Shown here one piece after another: positions 47,219 through 55,884 of a stretch of DNA of 58,242 bases; within the stretch, counting starts at the first letter, position 1; each line of letters starts with the position of its first letter. The notes beneath the pieces were generated by a model, which was given only the letters and a program-made list of their open reading frames with translations, did not search any database and had not been told where the DNA came from. The translations under genes and the position numbers were made by a program. This stretch comes from Sandaracinobacteroides sayramensis (GTDB taxonomy: Bacteria > Pseudomonadota > Alphaproteobacteria > Sphingomonadales > Sphingomonadaceae): assembly GCF_022014495.1 (NCBI RefSeq), contig NZ_JAKLSQ010000015.1, positions 1 through 58,242 on the forward strand, given 5' to 3'.

Positions 47219-47263
47219 GTTGACCCCTTTTTGATCTGGGGCCGCGCCTAGTTGGGGCGATAT

Positions 47264-47300
47264 TGCAAGTCAACCGCATTATCATTGCATGCCTGCAATG
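47264..47300. promoter_or_regulatory. Putative Fur-like operator with three TTGCA half-sites
   Basis: The stretch begins TTGCAAGTC, has ATTATCATTGCA and ends with the inverted repeat ATTGCA-TGCC-TGCAAT (47285-47300). ATTATCATT resembles half of a Fur box. It lies 46 to 82 bases upstream of the TonB receptor start and just past the TlpA gene. The match to a classical Fur consensus is partial, so this is a guess. Confidence 0.4.
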
Positions 47301-47307
47301 GCGGGTT

Positions 47308-47880
47308 TCAAAGCCCGAGCATCGCCCGCGATTCGGGCGAGGCCCAGTCGCGGTCGCCGGCGTAGCGCCAGACTTCCTGGCCCTTCTCGTCGTAGAGGAT
47401 GGTGAGCGGCAGGCCCTTCGCCTTCAACTCGAAGCCGAACTGCATGCCGCTTTCGACCCGGGTTTCTAGGTTCGGATATCTGTCGGCGGTGAAGGCCTTG
47501 GAGACGGCGCGCCACCCCTCCATGTCCTGGCTGATGGGGACGACGAGGAGCTTGCCCTTCGTGTCGGCGGCGAGTGTGTCGAGGGTGGGCAGCTCTTTCA
47601 GGCAGGGCGCGCACCAGGTGGCCCAGAGGTTGACCAGCAGCTTGCGGCCCGGATTGGCGCGCAGGATGTCGGCGATGGTTTCGGTGGCGCCGTCCGGGTT
47701 GGTTTCCAGCGCCAGCGCGGGGGCCGGCCGGCCGGCGTGGCTGCGGTCGAAACCCGGCTTTGCCGCCGCCGGCTCCGCCTCGGCCGCTTGCGGGGCCTGC
47801 GGTTCGGCCTTAGGGCTCGGCTGCTGCTGCTGGCAGGCCGCCAGCAGGACCGACATGGACAGGATGAGGGCAGGCTTCAT
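47308..47880 (-). CDS. TlpA-like thioredoxin lipoprotein
   Basis: This 190-residue protein has a lipobox LLAAC (Cys16), a linker of Gln, Ala and Glu (17-45) and a thioredoxin fold with WCAPC (Cys90, Cys93) and the cis-Pro in GLPLTI. Members reduce or oxidise periplasmic disulfides, often for cytochrome c maturation. ATG 47880 overlaps the argH ATG by two bases on the other strand and its ribosome site GGAGG lies in argH. Confidence 0.9.
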   Translation of the reverse strand: MKPALILSMSVLLAACQQQQPSPKAEPQAPQAAEAEPAAAKPGFDRSHAGRPAPALALETNPDGATETIADILRANPGRKLLVNLWATWCAPCLKELPTLDTLAADTKGKLLVVPISQDMEGWRAVSKAFTADRYPNLETRVESGMQFGFELKAKGLPLTILYDEKGQEVWRYAGDRDWASPESRAMLGL

Positions 47881-49309
47881 GGGAACCTCCGGCAACGACT
47901 CTGGCGCGGCGAGCCCGGCGGGGGCCAATGCGCTTTGGGGCGGGCGGTTCGAAGGCGGGCCCGCGGCGGTGATGGCCGAGATAAATGCCTCCATCCCCTT
48001 CGACAAGCGCATGTGGCGGCAGGACATCGCCGGCAGCCTGGCGCATGTGGCGATGCTGTCGGCGAAAGGCATCATCGACGCCGGGGCGGCGGCGCGAATC
48101 GCCGACGGGCTGCGGCGCATCGAGGCGGAATATGCCGCCGGCGGCGTGCCGGTGGATATCGCCCGCGAGGACATCCACATGACGGTGGAAAGCCGGCTGG
48201 CCGAGCTGATCGGGCCGGACGCCGGGCGGCTGCACACCGCGCGCAGCCGCAACGACCAGGTGGCGACCGACTTCCGCCTGTGGGTGCGCGATGCGATAGA
48301 CGGCCATCTGGCCGCGATCCGCGCGCTGGCCGGCGTGCTGGCGGCCCGGGCGCTGGAGCATCGCGAGACGGTGCTTCCGGGCTTCACCCATCTGCAGGTG
48401 GCGCAGCCGGTGACGCTGGGGCACCATCTGCTGGCCTATGTGGAGATGCTGAAGCGGGACTTCGGCCGCTTCGCCGACGCCCGGGCGCGGCTGAACCAGT
48501 GCCCGCTGGGCGCGGCGGCGCTGGCGGGGACCGGCTTTCCTATTGATAGGCAGCAGACGGCGGCGGCGCTGGGCTTCGAGCGGCCGACCGCCAATTCGCT
48601 CGACAGCGTCTCCGACCGGGATTTCGCCATCGAATATCTGACCTCCGCCGCGCAGTGCGCGCTGCACCTGTCGCGGCTGGCGGAGGAGATCATCCTCTGG
48701 GCCAGCCAGCCCTTCGGCTGGGTGCGGCTGCCGGACCAGTGGTCGACCGGCTCGTCCATCATGCCGCAGAAGAAGAACCCGGACGCCGCCGAGCTGGTGC
48801 GCGGCCATTCCGGGCGGATCCTGGGGCTGATGACCGGGCTGATGGTGACGATGAAGGGCCTGCCGCTGGCCTATTCCAAGGACATGCAGGACGACAAGGA
48901 GCCGGTGTTCGAGGCGCATGATCTGCTGGAGCTGAGCCTGGCGGCGATGGCGGGGATGATGGAGACGATCGGCTTCGTGCCGGAGCGGATGCGGGCGAGC
49001 GCGGCGAGCGGCTTTTCCACCGCCACCGACCTTGCCGACTGGCTGGTGCGCGAGGCGGACGTGCCCTTCCGCGAGGCGCACCATATCACCGGCCGCGCGG
49101 TGAAGGCGGCGGAAGAGGCCGGCGTGCAACTGGACGGGTTGTCGCTGGAGGCCTTGCGGGGGATCGACCCGCGAATCGACGGGCAGGTGTTCGATGTGCT
49201 GAGCGTGGAGGCGAGCGTCTCCAGCCGGACCAGCCTTGGCGGCACGGCGCCGGCGCGGGTGAAGGAAGCGGCGGAAACCGCCCTGCGGGAGGTGCCGGCG
49301 TGGAGCTGA
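47879..49309 (+). CDS. argH: Argininosuccinate lyase
   Basis: This 476-residue enzyme splits argininosuccinate into arginine and fumarate. Full family blocks are present: [20 protein letters not shown], the His-containing FTHLQVAQP and the signature [11 protein letters not shown]. The only plausible in-frame start is ATG 47879, which shares the bases CATG with the TlpA start. A G-rich ribosome site (GAGGGCAGG) lies inside the TlpA start. The small lipoprotein and lysA follow with overlaps. Confidence 0.96.
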   Translation: MGTSGNDSGAASPAGANALWGGRFEGGPAAVMAEINASIPFDKRMWRQDIAGSLAHVAMLSAKGIIDAGAAARIADGLRRIEAEYAAGGVPVDIAREDIHMTVESRLAELIGPDAGRLHTARSRNDQVATDFRLWVRDAIDGHLAAIRALAGVLAARALEHRETVLPGFTHLQVAQPVTLGHHLLAYVEMLKRDFGRFADARARLNQCPLGAAALAGTGFPIDRQQTAAALGFERPTANSLDSVSDRDFAIEYLTSAAQCALHLSRLAEEIILWASQPFGWVRLPDQWSTGSSIMPQKKNPDAAELVRGHSGRILGLMTGLMVTMKGLPLAYSKDMQDDKEPVFEAHDLLELSLAAMAGMMETIGFVPERMRASAASGFSTATDLADWLVREADVPFREAHHITGRAVKAAEEAGVQLDGLSLEALRGIDPRIDGQVFDVLSVEASVSSRTSLGGTAPARVKEAAETALREVPAWS

Positions 49310-49641
49310 GATTCCTGCTGCCGCTGGGCGCGCTGCTGCTGTCCGCCTGCGGCTACAAGAGCGCGGTGACTCGGCTGGAGCCGCCGGACCCGGCGTTGAC
49401 GAAGGACGAGCAGAAGGCGGCCCGCGCCGCCGAGCGGCGGCAGGTGGAAGCCGGGCTGCAGGTGCCGGCGGCCGCCCGCCCGCAGCGGGTCGACGACCTG
49501 ACCGTGAAGCTGGAGCAGCGCCGCGACGACCCGTTCAGCCTGCCGCCCGAAGGCACGGCCGGCGGCACCCCCATTCCCTTCCCCGGCGACCCGCTTCCGA
49601 AGCCGGACGCGCGCCCGGCCGAGATCGCACCGGAACGCTGA
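49300..49641 (+). CDS. Small lipoprotein between argH and lysA
   Basis: This 113-residue protein begins at GTG inside the argH end. It has a lipobox LLLSACG near 17, then a short Pro-, Arg- and Ala-rich stretch. The argH-lipoprotein-lysA order is a known one in proteobacteria, and such small lipoproteins in enterobacteria (YifL/LptM) help LPS translocon assembly; likeness here is by size and place rather than sequence. It overlaps lysA by one base. Confidence 0.75.
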   Translation: MELRFLLPLGALLLSACGYKSAVTRLEPPDPALTKDEQKAARAAERRQVEAGLQVPAAARPQRVDDLTVKLEQRRDDPFSLPPEGTAGGTPIPFPGDPLPKPDARPAEIAPER

Positions 49642-50912
49642 TGGACCATTTCGAGATTCGCGGCGGCGAGATGTTCGCCGAAGATGTGCCGCTGTCGGCG
49701 ATCGCCGAGGCCGTAGGCACGCCCGTCTATGTCTATTCCGCCGGCACCTTGCGGCGGCATGCGCGGGTGTTCCAGCAAGCGCTTTCGGCGCTTGACCGGC
49801 CGCTCGTCGCCTTCGCGGTGAAGGCCAACCCCAATATCGCCGTGCTGAAGCTGCTGGGGCAGGAGGGGCTGGGCGCCGATGTGGTTTCCGAGGGCGAGAT
49901 GCGCCGGGCGCTGGCCGCCGGCATTCCCGCCGACCGCATCGTCTTTTCCGGCGTCGGCAAGACCGATCCGGAGATGGAAGCGGCGCTGGAAGCCGGAATC
50001 CTGCAACTGAATGTGGAAAGCGAAGGCGAGCTGGAACGGCTTTCGGCCGTGGCGGCGCGGAGCGGGCGGACGGCGGAGATCGCCCTGCGCGTGAACCCCG
50101 ACGTGGACGCGCGGACGCTGGCGAAGATCTCCACCGGCAAGGCCGAGAACAAGTTCGGAATCCCGCTGGACAGGGCGGAGGCGCTCTACGCCCGCGCCGC
50201 TTCGCTTCCGGGCATCCGTGCCGTGGGGGTGGCGGCGCATATCGGCAGCCAGCTGTTCGATCTGGCGCCGCTGGAGGCGGCCTATCGCAAGCTGGGCGAA
50301 CTGGTGGCGCGGCTGCGCGCCGCCGGGCTGACGGTTTCGCGCGTCGATCTGGGGGGCGGGCTGGGCATTCCCTACGACCCCGCCTTGCCGCCGCCGCCCT
50401 CCCCCGCCGACTATGGCGCGATGGTGAAGCGGGTGACCGACGAATGGCCGGACCGGGCGGGCATCCGGCTGATGTTCGAGCCGGGGCGGCTGATCGCCGG
50501 CAACGCCGGCGTGCTGCTTTCCCGCGTGGTGACGGTGAAGGAGGGAGCCGCGCGGCGCTTCGTGGTGCTGGACGCGGCGATGAACGATCTTATCCGCCCG
50601 ACGCTTTATGGCGTCTATCACGATATTCGCGCGGTTCGCCCGAGGCCGGGCGAAACGCTGGCGACGATCGTCGGCCCGGTCTGCGAAACCGGGGACATGT
50701 TCGCCGAGGATCGCCGGCTGACGCCGCTGCAAGAGGGCGACCTGGTGGCGCTGATGACGGCGGGCGCCTATGGCGCCACCATGGCCGGCACCTACAACTC
50801 CCGCCCGCTGGTGGGCGAGGTGCTGGTGGACGGCAGTCGTCAGGCTGTCATCCGGCCGAGGCAGACATTGGAGGAACTTCTGGCGCTCGACCGGGTGCCG
50901 GACTGGCTTTGA
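49641..50912 (+). CDS. lysA: Diaminopimelate decarboxylase
   Basis: This 423-residue PLP enzyme makes lysine from meso-diaminopimelate. PLP-lysine is in FAVKANPN; GHIGSQ-like (HIGSQ), GGGLGIPY, FEPGR and CETGD blocks follow as in the family. Start ATG 49641 is joined to the previous stop. galU follows 14 bp later. dapE at 4052 is in the same pathway. Confidence 0.96.
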   Translation: MDHFEIRGGEMFAEDVPLSAIAEAVGTPVYVYSAGTLRRHARVFQQALSALDRPLVAFAVKANPNIAVLKLLGQEGLGADVVSEGEMRRALAAGIPADRIVFSGVGKTDPEMEAALEAGILQLNVESEGELERLSAVAARSGRTAEIALRVNPDVDARTLAKISTGKAENKFGIPLDRAEALYARAASLPGIRAVGVAAHIGSQLFDLAPLEAAYRKLGELVARLRAAGLTVSRVDLGGGLGIPYDPALPPPPSPADYGAMVKRVTDEWPDRAGIRLMFEPGRLIAGNAGVLLSRVVTVKEGAARRFVVLDAAMNDLIRPTLYGVYHDIRAVRPRPGETLATIVGPVCETGDMFAEDRRLTPLQEGDLVALMTAGAYGATMAGTYNSRPLVGEVLVDGSRQAVIRPRQTLEELLALDRVPDWL

Positions 50913-50926
50913 AGAAGGGGCATGTT

Positions 50927-51799
50927 TTGAAACCAGTCAAGAAAGCCGTCTTTCCCGTGGGGGGCATGGGCACGCGATTCCTGCCGGCGACCAAGGCGGT
51001 GCCGAAGGAAATGCTTCCGGTCGTCGACCGGCCGCTGCTGCAATATGCCGTGGACGAGGCGCTGGCCGCCGGGATCGAGCAGATGATCTTCGTGACCGGC
51101 CGGGGCAAGGCGGCGCTGGAAGACTATTTCGACGTGGCGGCCGAACTGGAAAACCTGCTGCGCGCGCGCGGCAAGGAAGTGGAGCTGCGGGTGCTGGAAG
51201 GCACGCGGCTGTCGCCCGGAAGCATCGCCTATGTGCGCCAGCAGGAGCCGGCGGGGCTTGGCCATGCCGTCTGGTGCGCGCGCCACATCACCGGCGACGA
51301 GCCCTTCGCCGTGCTGCTGCCGGATGAGTTGCTGTGGAACCCCACGGACCCCTGTCTCGCGCAGATGGTGCGCGCCCGCAACGAGGTGGGCGGAACGGTG
51401 ATCGCGGTGATGGAAGTGCCGGAAAAGGAAACCCATCGCTATGGAATCGTCGACCCCGGCGCCAGCCATGGGGCGCTGACGGAAGTGAAGGGCTTCGTGG
51501 AGAAGCCCAAGCCCGGGACGGCGCCCTCGCGCCTCGCCGCCGTGGGCCGCTATCTGATCGAGCCGGAATGCATGGCGCTGCTGGCCGAGGGCAGGCGTGG
51601 GGCCGGCGGCGAGATCCAGCTGACGGACGCGCTGGCGCAGCTGATCGGCCGCCAGCCCTTCCACGCCTACACCTACTCGGGCGCCCGCTTCGACTGCGGC
51701 GACAAGGCCGGCCATGTGACCGCCAATATCGCGCTGGCGCTGGCGCGGCCGGACATCGGCCCGGCGGTCAGGGCCTGGCTGGACGCGAACGTCCGCTGA
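50927..51799 (+). CDS. galU: UTP-glucose-1-phosphate uridylyltransferase
   Basis: This 290-residue nucleotidyltransferase makes UDP-glucose, the precursor for many glycans and of UDP-glucuronate. The block GGMGTRFLPATKAVPKEMLP holds the UTP site; DEALAAGIEQMIFVTGRGK and GDKAGHV follow as in the family. The start is TTG 50927, eleven bases past GAAGAAGGGG; the nearby ATG is out of frame. It is part of the argH-lysA run and overlaps the next gene by one base. It may feed the polysaccharide block at 17-24 kb. Confidence 0.93.
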   Translation: MKPVKKAVFPVGGMGTRFLPATKAVPKEMLPVVDRPLLQYAVDEALAAGIEQMIFVTGRGKAALEDYFDVAAELENLLRARGKEVELRVLEGTRLSPGSIAYVRQQEPAGLGHAVWCARHITGDEPFAVLLPDELLWNPTDPCLAQMVRARNEVGGTVIAVMEVPEKETHRYGIVDPGASHGALTEVKGFVEKPKPGTAPSRLAAVGRYLIEPECMALLAEGRRGAGGEIQLTDALAQLIGRQPFHAYTYSGARFDCGDKAGHVTANIALALARPDIGPAVRAWLDANVR

Positions 51800-52563
51800 T
51801 GGAAAGCCTGCCGCTCTTCCATCGGTTGCAGGGCGCGAAAGTGCTGCTGCTGGGCGAGGGCGAAGCGGCGGAGGCGAAGGCGCGGCTGGTGCGCGAGGCC
51901 GGCGGCGAGCCGGTGGCGGAAGTGGAGCCCGGCGTGCGCCTCGCCTTCGTGGCGCTGGCGGAGGGGGCCGAGGAGGCAGCCGCCCGGCTTCGCGCCGGAG
52001 GGCTGCTGGTGAATGTGGCCGACCGGCCGGAGCTTTGCGACTTCTTCGTGCCGGCGATCGTCGACCGCTCCCCGGTGGTGGCGGCGGTCGGCACCGGCGG
52101 CGCGTCCGCCAGCCTCGCCAAGGCGCTGAAGGAGCGGCTGGAGCTGTTCCTGCCGGTGGGGCTGGGGGCGCTGGCCAACGCCATCCGGCAGGCGCGGCCC
52201 TCCGTTTCCGCTGCCCACCCGGAGGTGGCCGACCGGCGGGGTTTCTGGGCGCGGCTGCTGGCGCCGGGGGGGGCGCTTGATCCGCTGGCTTCGGTCGCCG
52301 ATCCGGCGGAGGCCATTTCGCTTGCTCTGGCCGGGGGCTACCAGCCGGAAGACCGCTTCGACACCATCCAGGTTGGCGAAGGCGGCGCCGAAGCGTTGAC
52401 GCTGCGCGAACTGCGGTTGATGGCGCAGGCCGACCTGGTGATCCAGGAACCGGGCGTGCCCGCCGAAGTGCTGGCGCTGGTGCGCCGCGACGCGGCGCGG
52501 CGGGTGGGCGAGGAGGTGCTTGAGGGAGATGTTGGGCGGGTGGTGCTGATCCGCTTGGGGTGA
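51799..52563 (+). CDS. Siroheme synthase N-terminal domain with a remnant of the methyltransferase
   Basis: This 254-residue protein matches the N-terminal part of CysG (precorrin-2 dehydrogenase and sirohydrochlorin ferrochelatase). The NAD site is around LLLGEGEAAEAKARLV (17-32), ADRPELCDFFVPAIVDR is at 74-90 and ATGG-like GTGGASASLAKALKERLE follows. Residues 189-254 (VGEGGAEALTLRELRLMAQADLVI, PAEVLALVRRDAARRVGEE) look like the start of the uroporphyrinogen methyltransferase domain, but the protein stops where that domain should go on. The methyltransferase must be elsewhere if siroheme is made. Relevant to sulfite reduction after cysDNC. Confidence 0.85.
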   Translation: MESLPLFHRLQGAKVLLLGEGEAAEAKARLVREAGGEPVAEVEPGVRLAFVALAEGAEEAAARLRAGGLLVNVADRPELCDFFVPAIVDRSPVVAAVGTGGASASLAKALKERLELFLPVGLGALANAIRQARPSVSAAHPEVADRRGFWARLLAPGGALDPLASVADPAEAISLALAGGYQPEDRFDTIQVGEGGAEALTLRELRLMAQADLVIQEPGVPAEVLALVRRDAARRVGEEVLEGDVGRVVLIRLG

Positions 52564-52572
52564 GTTGCTGGC

Positions 52573-52913
52573 GCGGTTTTCGAAGGGGCTCTGCCCCTTC
52601 ACCCCGGCAGGGAAATGATTTCCCTGCACCCTCTTTTCGTTTGGTTGTGGGGGATTGGGGCGGTTGGGTTGGTGGTGGGGCTTGATTGCCTGCGGCGCTG
52701 GTTTTTGTTTCTTGCCTTGTGGGTGTGGGACGCTCGCACCCCACCCCAACCCCTCCCCTGACAGGCGAGGGGCTTTTTGCCTTCTTGCGCCGCAGGCTTT
52801 TGGAATTGTTGGCGGGCGCTGGGTGCTGAGAAGCTGGACCCCGGGTCAAGCCCGGGGTGACGGGTGGTGATTGTTGAGGATCGGGGGTGCAGGGGCGTCA
52901 CGCCCCTGCTGGG
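52573..52913. repeat. Composite intergenic repeat, copy B
   Basis: This 341-bp copy pairs with 34982-35339, 17.6 kb away. The outer parts are nearly identical; the middle (about 52695-52780) has small differences and an 18-bp shortage. It carries a half inverted-repeat copy at 52833-52862. A second-subtype double hairpin follows to about 52941. It fills most of the gap 52564-52979. Confidence 0.85.
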
Positions 52914-52979
52914 GTGAAGGGGCAAGGCCCCTTCGGACTTCTCTTTATCGCCGTCCGGCGACGGGGTGGCGAAGCCTGC

Positions 52980-53750
52980 TCAGATCCGCTCCAGCGCCTC
53001 GCGGTGGGTGCGGTGGTCTCCGGCGGCCAGCACGTGGCCTTCGCTGGTGAGGGAGAGCGGCTTGCCGTGCCAGTCGGTGATGAGGCCGCCGGCGCCCTGG
53101 ATGATGGGGACGAGGGCGGCCCAGTCATAGGGTTTCAGCCCTTCTTCCATCACGAGGTCGAGGTGGCCGGCGGCCAGCAGGCCGTAGTTGTGGCAGTCTC
53201 CGCCGAACAGCATGTCGGCGACGGAGCGGCCGACGCGCTGGAAGCTGGCGTGGCCGGCGGCGGTGAAGGCGAGCGGGTGGGTGGAGGCGGCGCGGGCGCG
53301 GCGCAGCGTCTCGCACGGGCGGACTCGCACGGACTTGCCGTTCAGCGTCGTCTGCGGGCGGCCGACGGTGCAGCCGAGCCAGCGGTCGTTGGCGGCGCCG
53401 GCGGAGAGGAGGCCGAGGATCGGCTTGTCCTGCTCGATGAGGGCGATGAGGGTGCCGTAGAGCGGGCGGCCGGCGACGAAGCCGCGCGTGCCGTCGATCG
53501 GGTCGATCACCCAGACCCGGCCGGAGGAGCCGCGCTCGACTCCATATTCCTCTCCGTAGATGCCGTCGGTGGGGCGGTCGCGCTTCAGCATCTGGCGGAT
53601 GGCGGCTTCGGCGGCGCGGTCCGCGGCGGTGACGGGGGAGAGGTCCGCCTTTTCCTCGACCTTCGTGTTGGCGCGGAAGAAGGGGGCGACCGCTTCGTCC
53701 GCCGCGTTGGCCAGGCGCTGGATCAGGATGATGTCGGACTCGATGCTCAT
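52980..53750 (-). CDS. hisN: Inositol-monophosphatase-family histidinol-phosphatase
   Basis: This 256-residue metal-dependent phosphatase has the family blocks GIYGEEYG, WVIDPIDGTRGF and near the end DWAALVPIIQGAGG. The sequence fits the HisN branch (histidinol-phosphate phosphatase of many alphaproteobacteria) better than SuhB or CysQ, which I judge from layout and not from a tree. ATG 53750 follows AGAAGG; the longer frame adds six residues. Divergent from the sensor kinase. Confidence 0.83.
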   Translation of the reverse strand: MSIESDIILIQRLANAADEAVAPFFRANTKVEEKADLSPVTAADRAAEAAIRQMLKRDRPTDGIYGEEYGVERGSSGRVWVIDPIDGTRGFVAGRPLYGTLIALIEQDKPILGLLSAGAANDRWLGCTVGRPQTTLNGKSVRVRPCETLRRARAASTHPLAFTAAGHASFQRVGRSVADMLFGGDCHNYGLLAAGHLDLVMEEGLKPYDWAALVPIIQGAGGLITDWHGKPLSLTSEGHVLAAGDHRTHREALERI

Positions 53751-53915
53751 GCCGCGCGGCCTTCTCATATGGGCTTTGGGCGGTGCTAGCTTGCCGGCCG
53801 GCGTTGGGGAAGGCCGATTTTCAGGGTTAACGGCAAATGAACCGCTTCGACCAACCGCCATTGCCCGTCGACGAAGGGCGTCGCATGGCCGGCGTTGTTT
53901 CTCTAATGTGACGGA

Positions 53916-55109
53916 ATGAACAAAGGCTTCAGGCCCCATTCGCACGGCGCAGGCTGGGAGCCGCAGCGCGAGGATGCCCCCGAGCCGCTAGCGGCGCTGG
54001 CAGCCGGTGGCGTTGCGGATGGGGGGGCGGACGGCGGGGAGCCGGGGGCGCGGCTGGCGCTCGCCTCCATCCTGGGCTTCTGGCTGGTCTATTTCCTGCT
54101 GGCGACGGCGCGGGCCGCCATTTCGATGATGCCGGCGCAGGACGAGATGCTGCTGCGCCGCGCCATCGTGACGGTGGTGGCGATGGGGCTGACCGGCCTC
54201 CTCTACCTGCTGCTGCGGCGGATGGGGGACCAGCGGACGGGGAAGCTGCTGACGATCGCCTTCGCCGCCTCCGTGCCTTTGGCCTTTGCCTATGCGACGG
54301 TGAACTACATCGCCTTCTACGGCTTCCCGCTCAATGCGCATGCGCTGGACGGGATGGACAGCTACAAGCAGAAGGAGGCGCCGCTGGCGATGATCGCCTC
54401 CACGGCGCTGGAATGGTATTTCTTCATCGCCGCCTGGGCGGTGATGTGGGTTGCCCTGCTGTATGCGGCGCGCGTGCGGCGGGTGGAGCGGGAGGCGGCG
54501 CTTTACGCCCGCGCCGCGCAGGACGCGGAGCTGCGGGCGCTGCGCTATCAGGTGAACCCGCATTTCCTGTTCAACACGCTGAACTCGCTTTCTTCCCTGG
54601 TGCTGCGGGAGCGGGCGGAAGAGGCGGAGCGGATGATCCTGAACCTTTCCACCTTCTTCCGCGCCTCGCTGACGCGGGAGGCGAACGAGAATGTGACTCT
54701 GGCCGACGAATTGCAGCTGCAGCTTCTCTATCTGGACATCGAGAAGGTGCGCTTCCCCGAGCGGCTGATCGTGAAGGTGCTGGTGCCCGAACAGTTGATG
54801 GACGCGATGGTGCCGGCGCTGATCCTGCAGCCGCTGGTGGAGAATGCGATCAAATATGGCGTTTCCCGCAGCCAGCGGCCGGTGACGGTGACCATCGCCG
54901 CCGAGGCGATCGGCGACCGGCTGGAGCTTTGGGTGCGCGACGACGGCGAGGGGCTGCCGACCGGCAACGAGACGGGCTGCGGCGTGGGACTGGCCAATGT
55001 ACAGGCGCGGCTGAAGGCGCTGTGGGGCGACGCGGCGCATTGCGTGGCCGGGGCGCCTTCGGCCGGCGGCTGGCTGGTGCGGCTGTCGATGCCGCTGGTG
55101 AAGGCATGA
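53916..55109 (+). CDS. LytS/YehU-type sensor histidine kinase
   Basis: This 397-residue membrane kinase has four membrane segments (about 45-65, 80-98, 110-133 and 155-183) and a His_kinase domain with the phosphate site QVNPHFLFNTLNSL near 212-225. The ATPase block ENAIKYG near 310 and DDGEGLP, GVGLANVQARL follow. No sensor domain between the helices is seen; the signal is unknown. Its last four bases overlap the response regulator start, so the two are coupled. Confidence 0.9.
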   Translation: MNKGFRPHSHGAGWEPQREDAPEPLAALAAGGVADGGADGGEPGARLALASILGFWLVYFLLATARAAISMMPAQDEMLLRRAIVTVVAMGLTGLLYLLLRRMGDQRTGKLLTIAFAASVPLAFAYATVNYIAFYGFPLNAHALDGMDSYKQKEAPLAMIASTALEWYFFIAAWAVMWVALLYAARVRRVEREAALYARAAQDAELRALRYQVNPHFLFNTLNSLSSLVLRERAEEAERMILNLSTFFRASLTREANENVTLADELQLQLLYLDIEKVRFPERLIVKVLVPEQLMDAMVPALILQPLVENAIKYGVSRSQRPVTVTIAAEAIGDRLELWVRDDGEGLPTGNETGCGVGLANVQARLKALWGDAAHCVAGAPSAGGWLVRLSMPLVKA

Positions 55110-55852
55110 GTTCCCTGAAGACGCTGATCGTGGACGACGAGCCGCTGGCCATCGAGCGGATGCAGATCCTGTGCGCCCGCATTCCGGGCCTGCAACTGGT
55201 GGGGACGGCGCAGGACGGCGAGGCGGCGCTGCGGCTGATCGGCGCCTTGGCGCCAGACCTGATCTTCCTGGACATCGCCATGCCGGGGATGACCGGGCTG
55301 GATGTGGCGCATGCGTTGGAAGGGCGGGAGAAGGCGCCGGCGGTGGTGTTCGTGACCGCCTTCGACCAGTTCGCGGTGGCGGCCTTCGATGCGGCGGCGG
55401 TCGACTATCTGCTGAAGCCGGTGGCGCCCGAGCGGCTGGAAAAGGCGGTGGCGCGGGTGGCCGAGCGGCTGCGGCTGGCCGCCGAAGCGCCGGCCGGCGA
55501 GGCGCAGGCCGACGGCCGACATGCGCGCGAATTCTGGGTGCCGAACCGGGGCGAGCTGGTGCGGGTGGCGGTTTCCGACATCGACCGGATCGAGGCCGAG
55601 CGGGACTATATGCGCCTGCACAGCGGCAACCGGAGCTGGCTGATCCATGAGACCATCGGCGCGCTGGAGGCGCGGCTGGACCCGGCGGAGTTCATCCGCG
55701 TCCACCGCTCCGCCATCGTGCGGCGGGCGCGGATCGCCCGGCTGGCGCACGACGGGCAGGGCAACTGGACGGCGGAGATGGAGGGCGGGCAGCAGCTTCG
55801 GATCGGCCGCACCTATCTGGCGAGCGTGCGCGCCAGCATCGCCAGGGGCTGA
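55106..55852 (+). CDS. LytTR-family response regulator
   Basis: This 248-residue protein has a receiver domain with DDEP near 10-13, phosphorylation Asp56 in FLDIAMPG and Lys in LLKP near 108. A linker (about 120-138) and a LytTR DNA-binding domain follow (RVAVSDIDRIEAERDYMRLH, HRSAIV). It should bind DNA as a dimer and control genes with direct-repeat sites; targets are unknown. Partner of the upstream kinase. Confidence 0.92.
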   Translation: MSSLKTLIVDDEPLAIERMQILCARIPGLQLVGTAQDGEAALRLIGALAPDLIFLDIAMPGMTGLDVAHALEGREKAPAVVFVTAFDQFAVAAFDAAAVDYLLKPVAPERLEKAVARVAERLRLAAEAPAGEAQADGRHAREFWVPNRGELVRVAVSDIDRIEAERDYMRLHSGNRSWLIHETIGALEARLDPAEFIRVHRSAIVRRARIARLAHDGQGNWTAEMEGGQQLRIGRTYLASVRASIARG

Positions 55853-55884
55853 CGCCGGCCGCGGCTTCGGCCAGAGTGGCGGCG

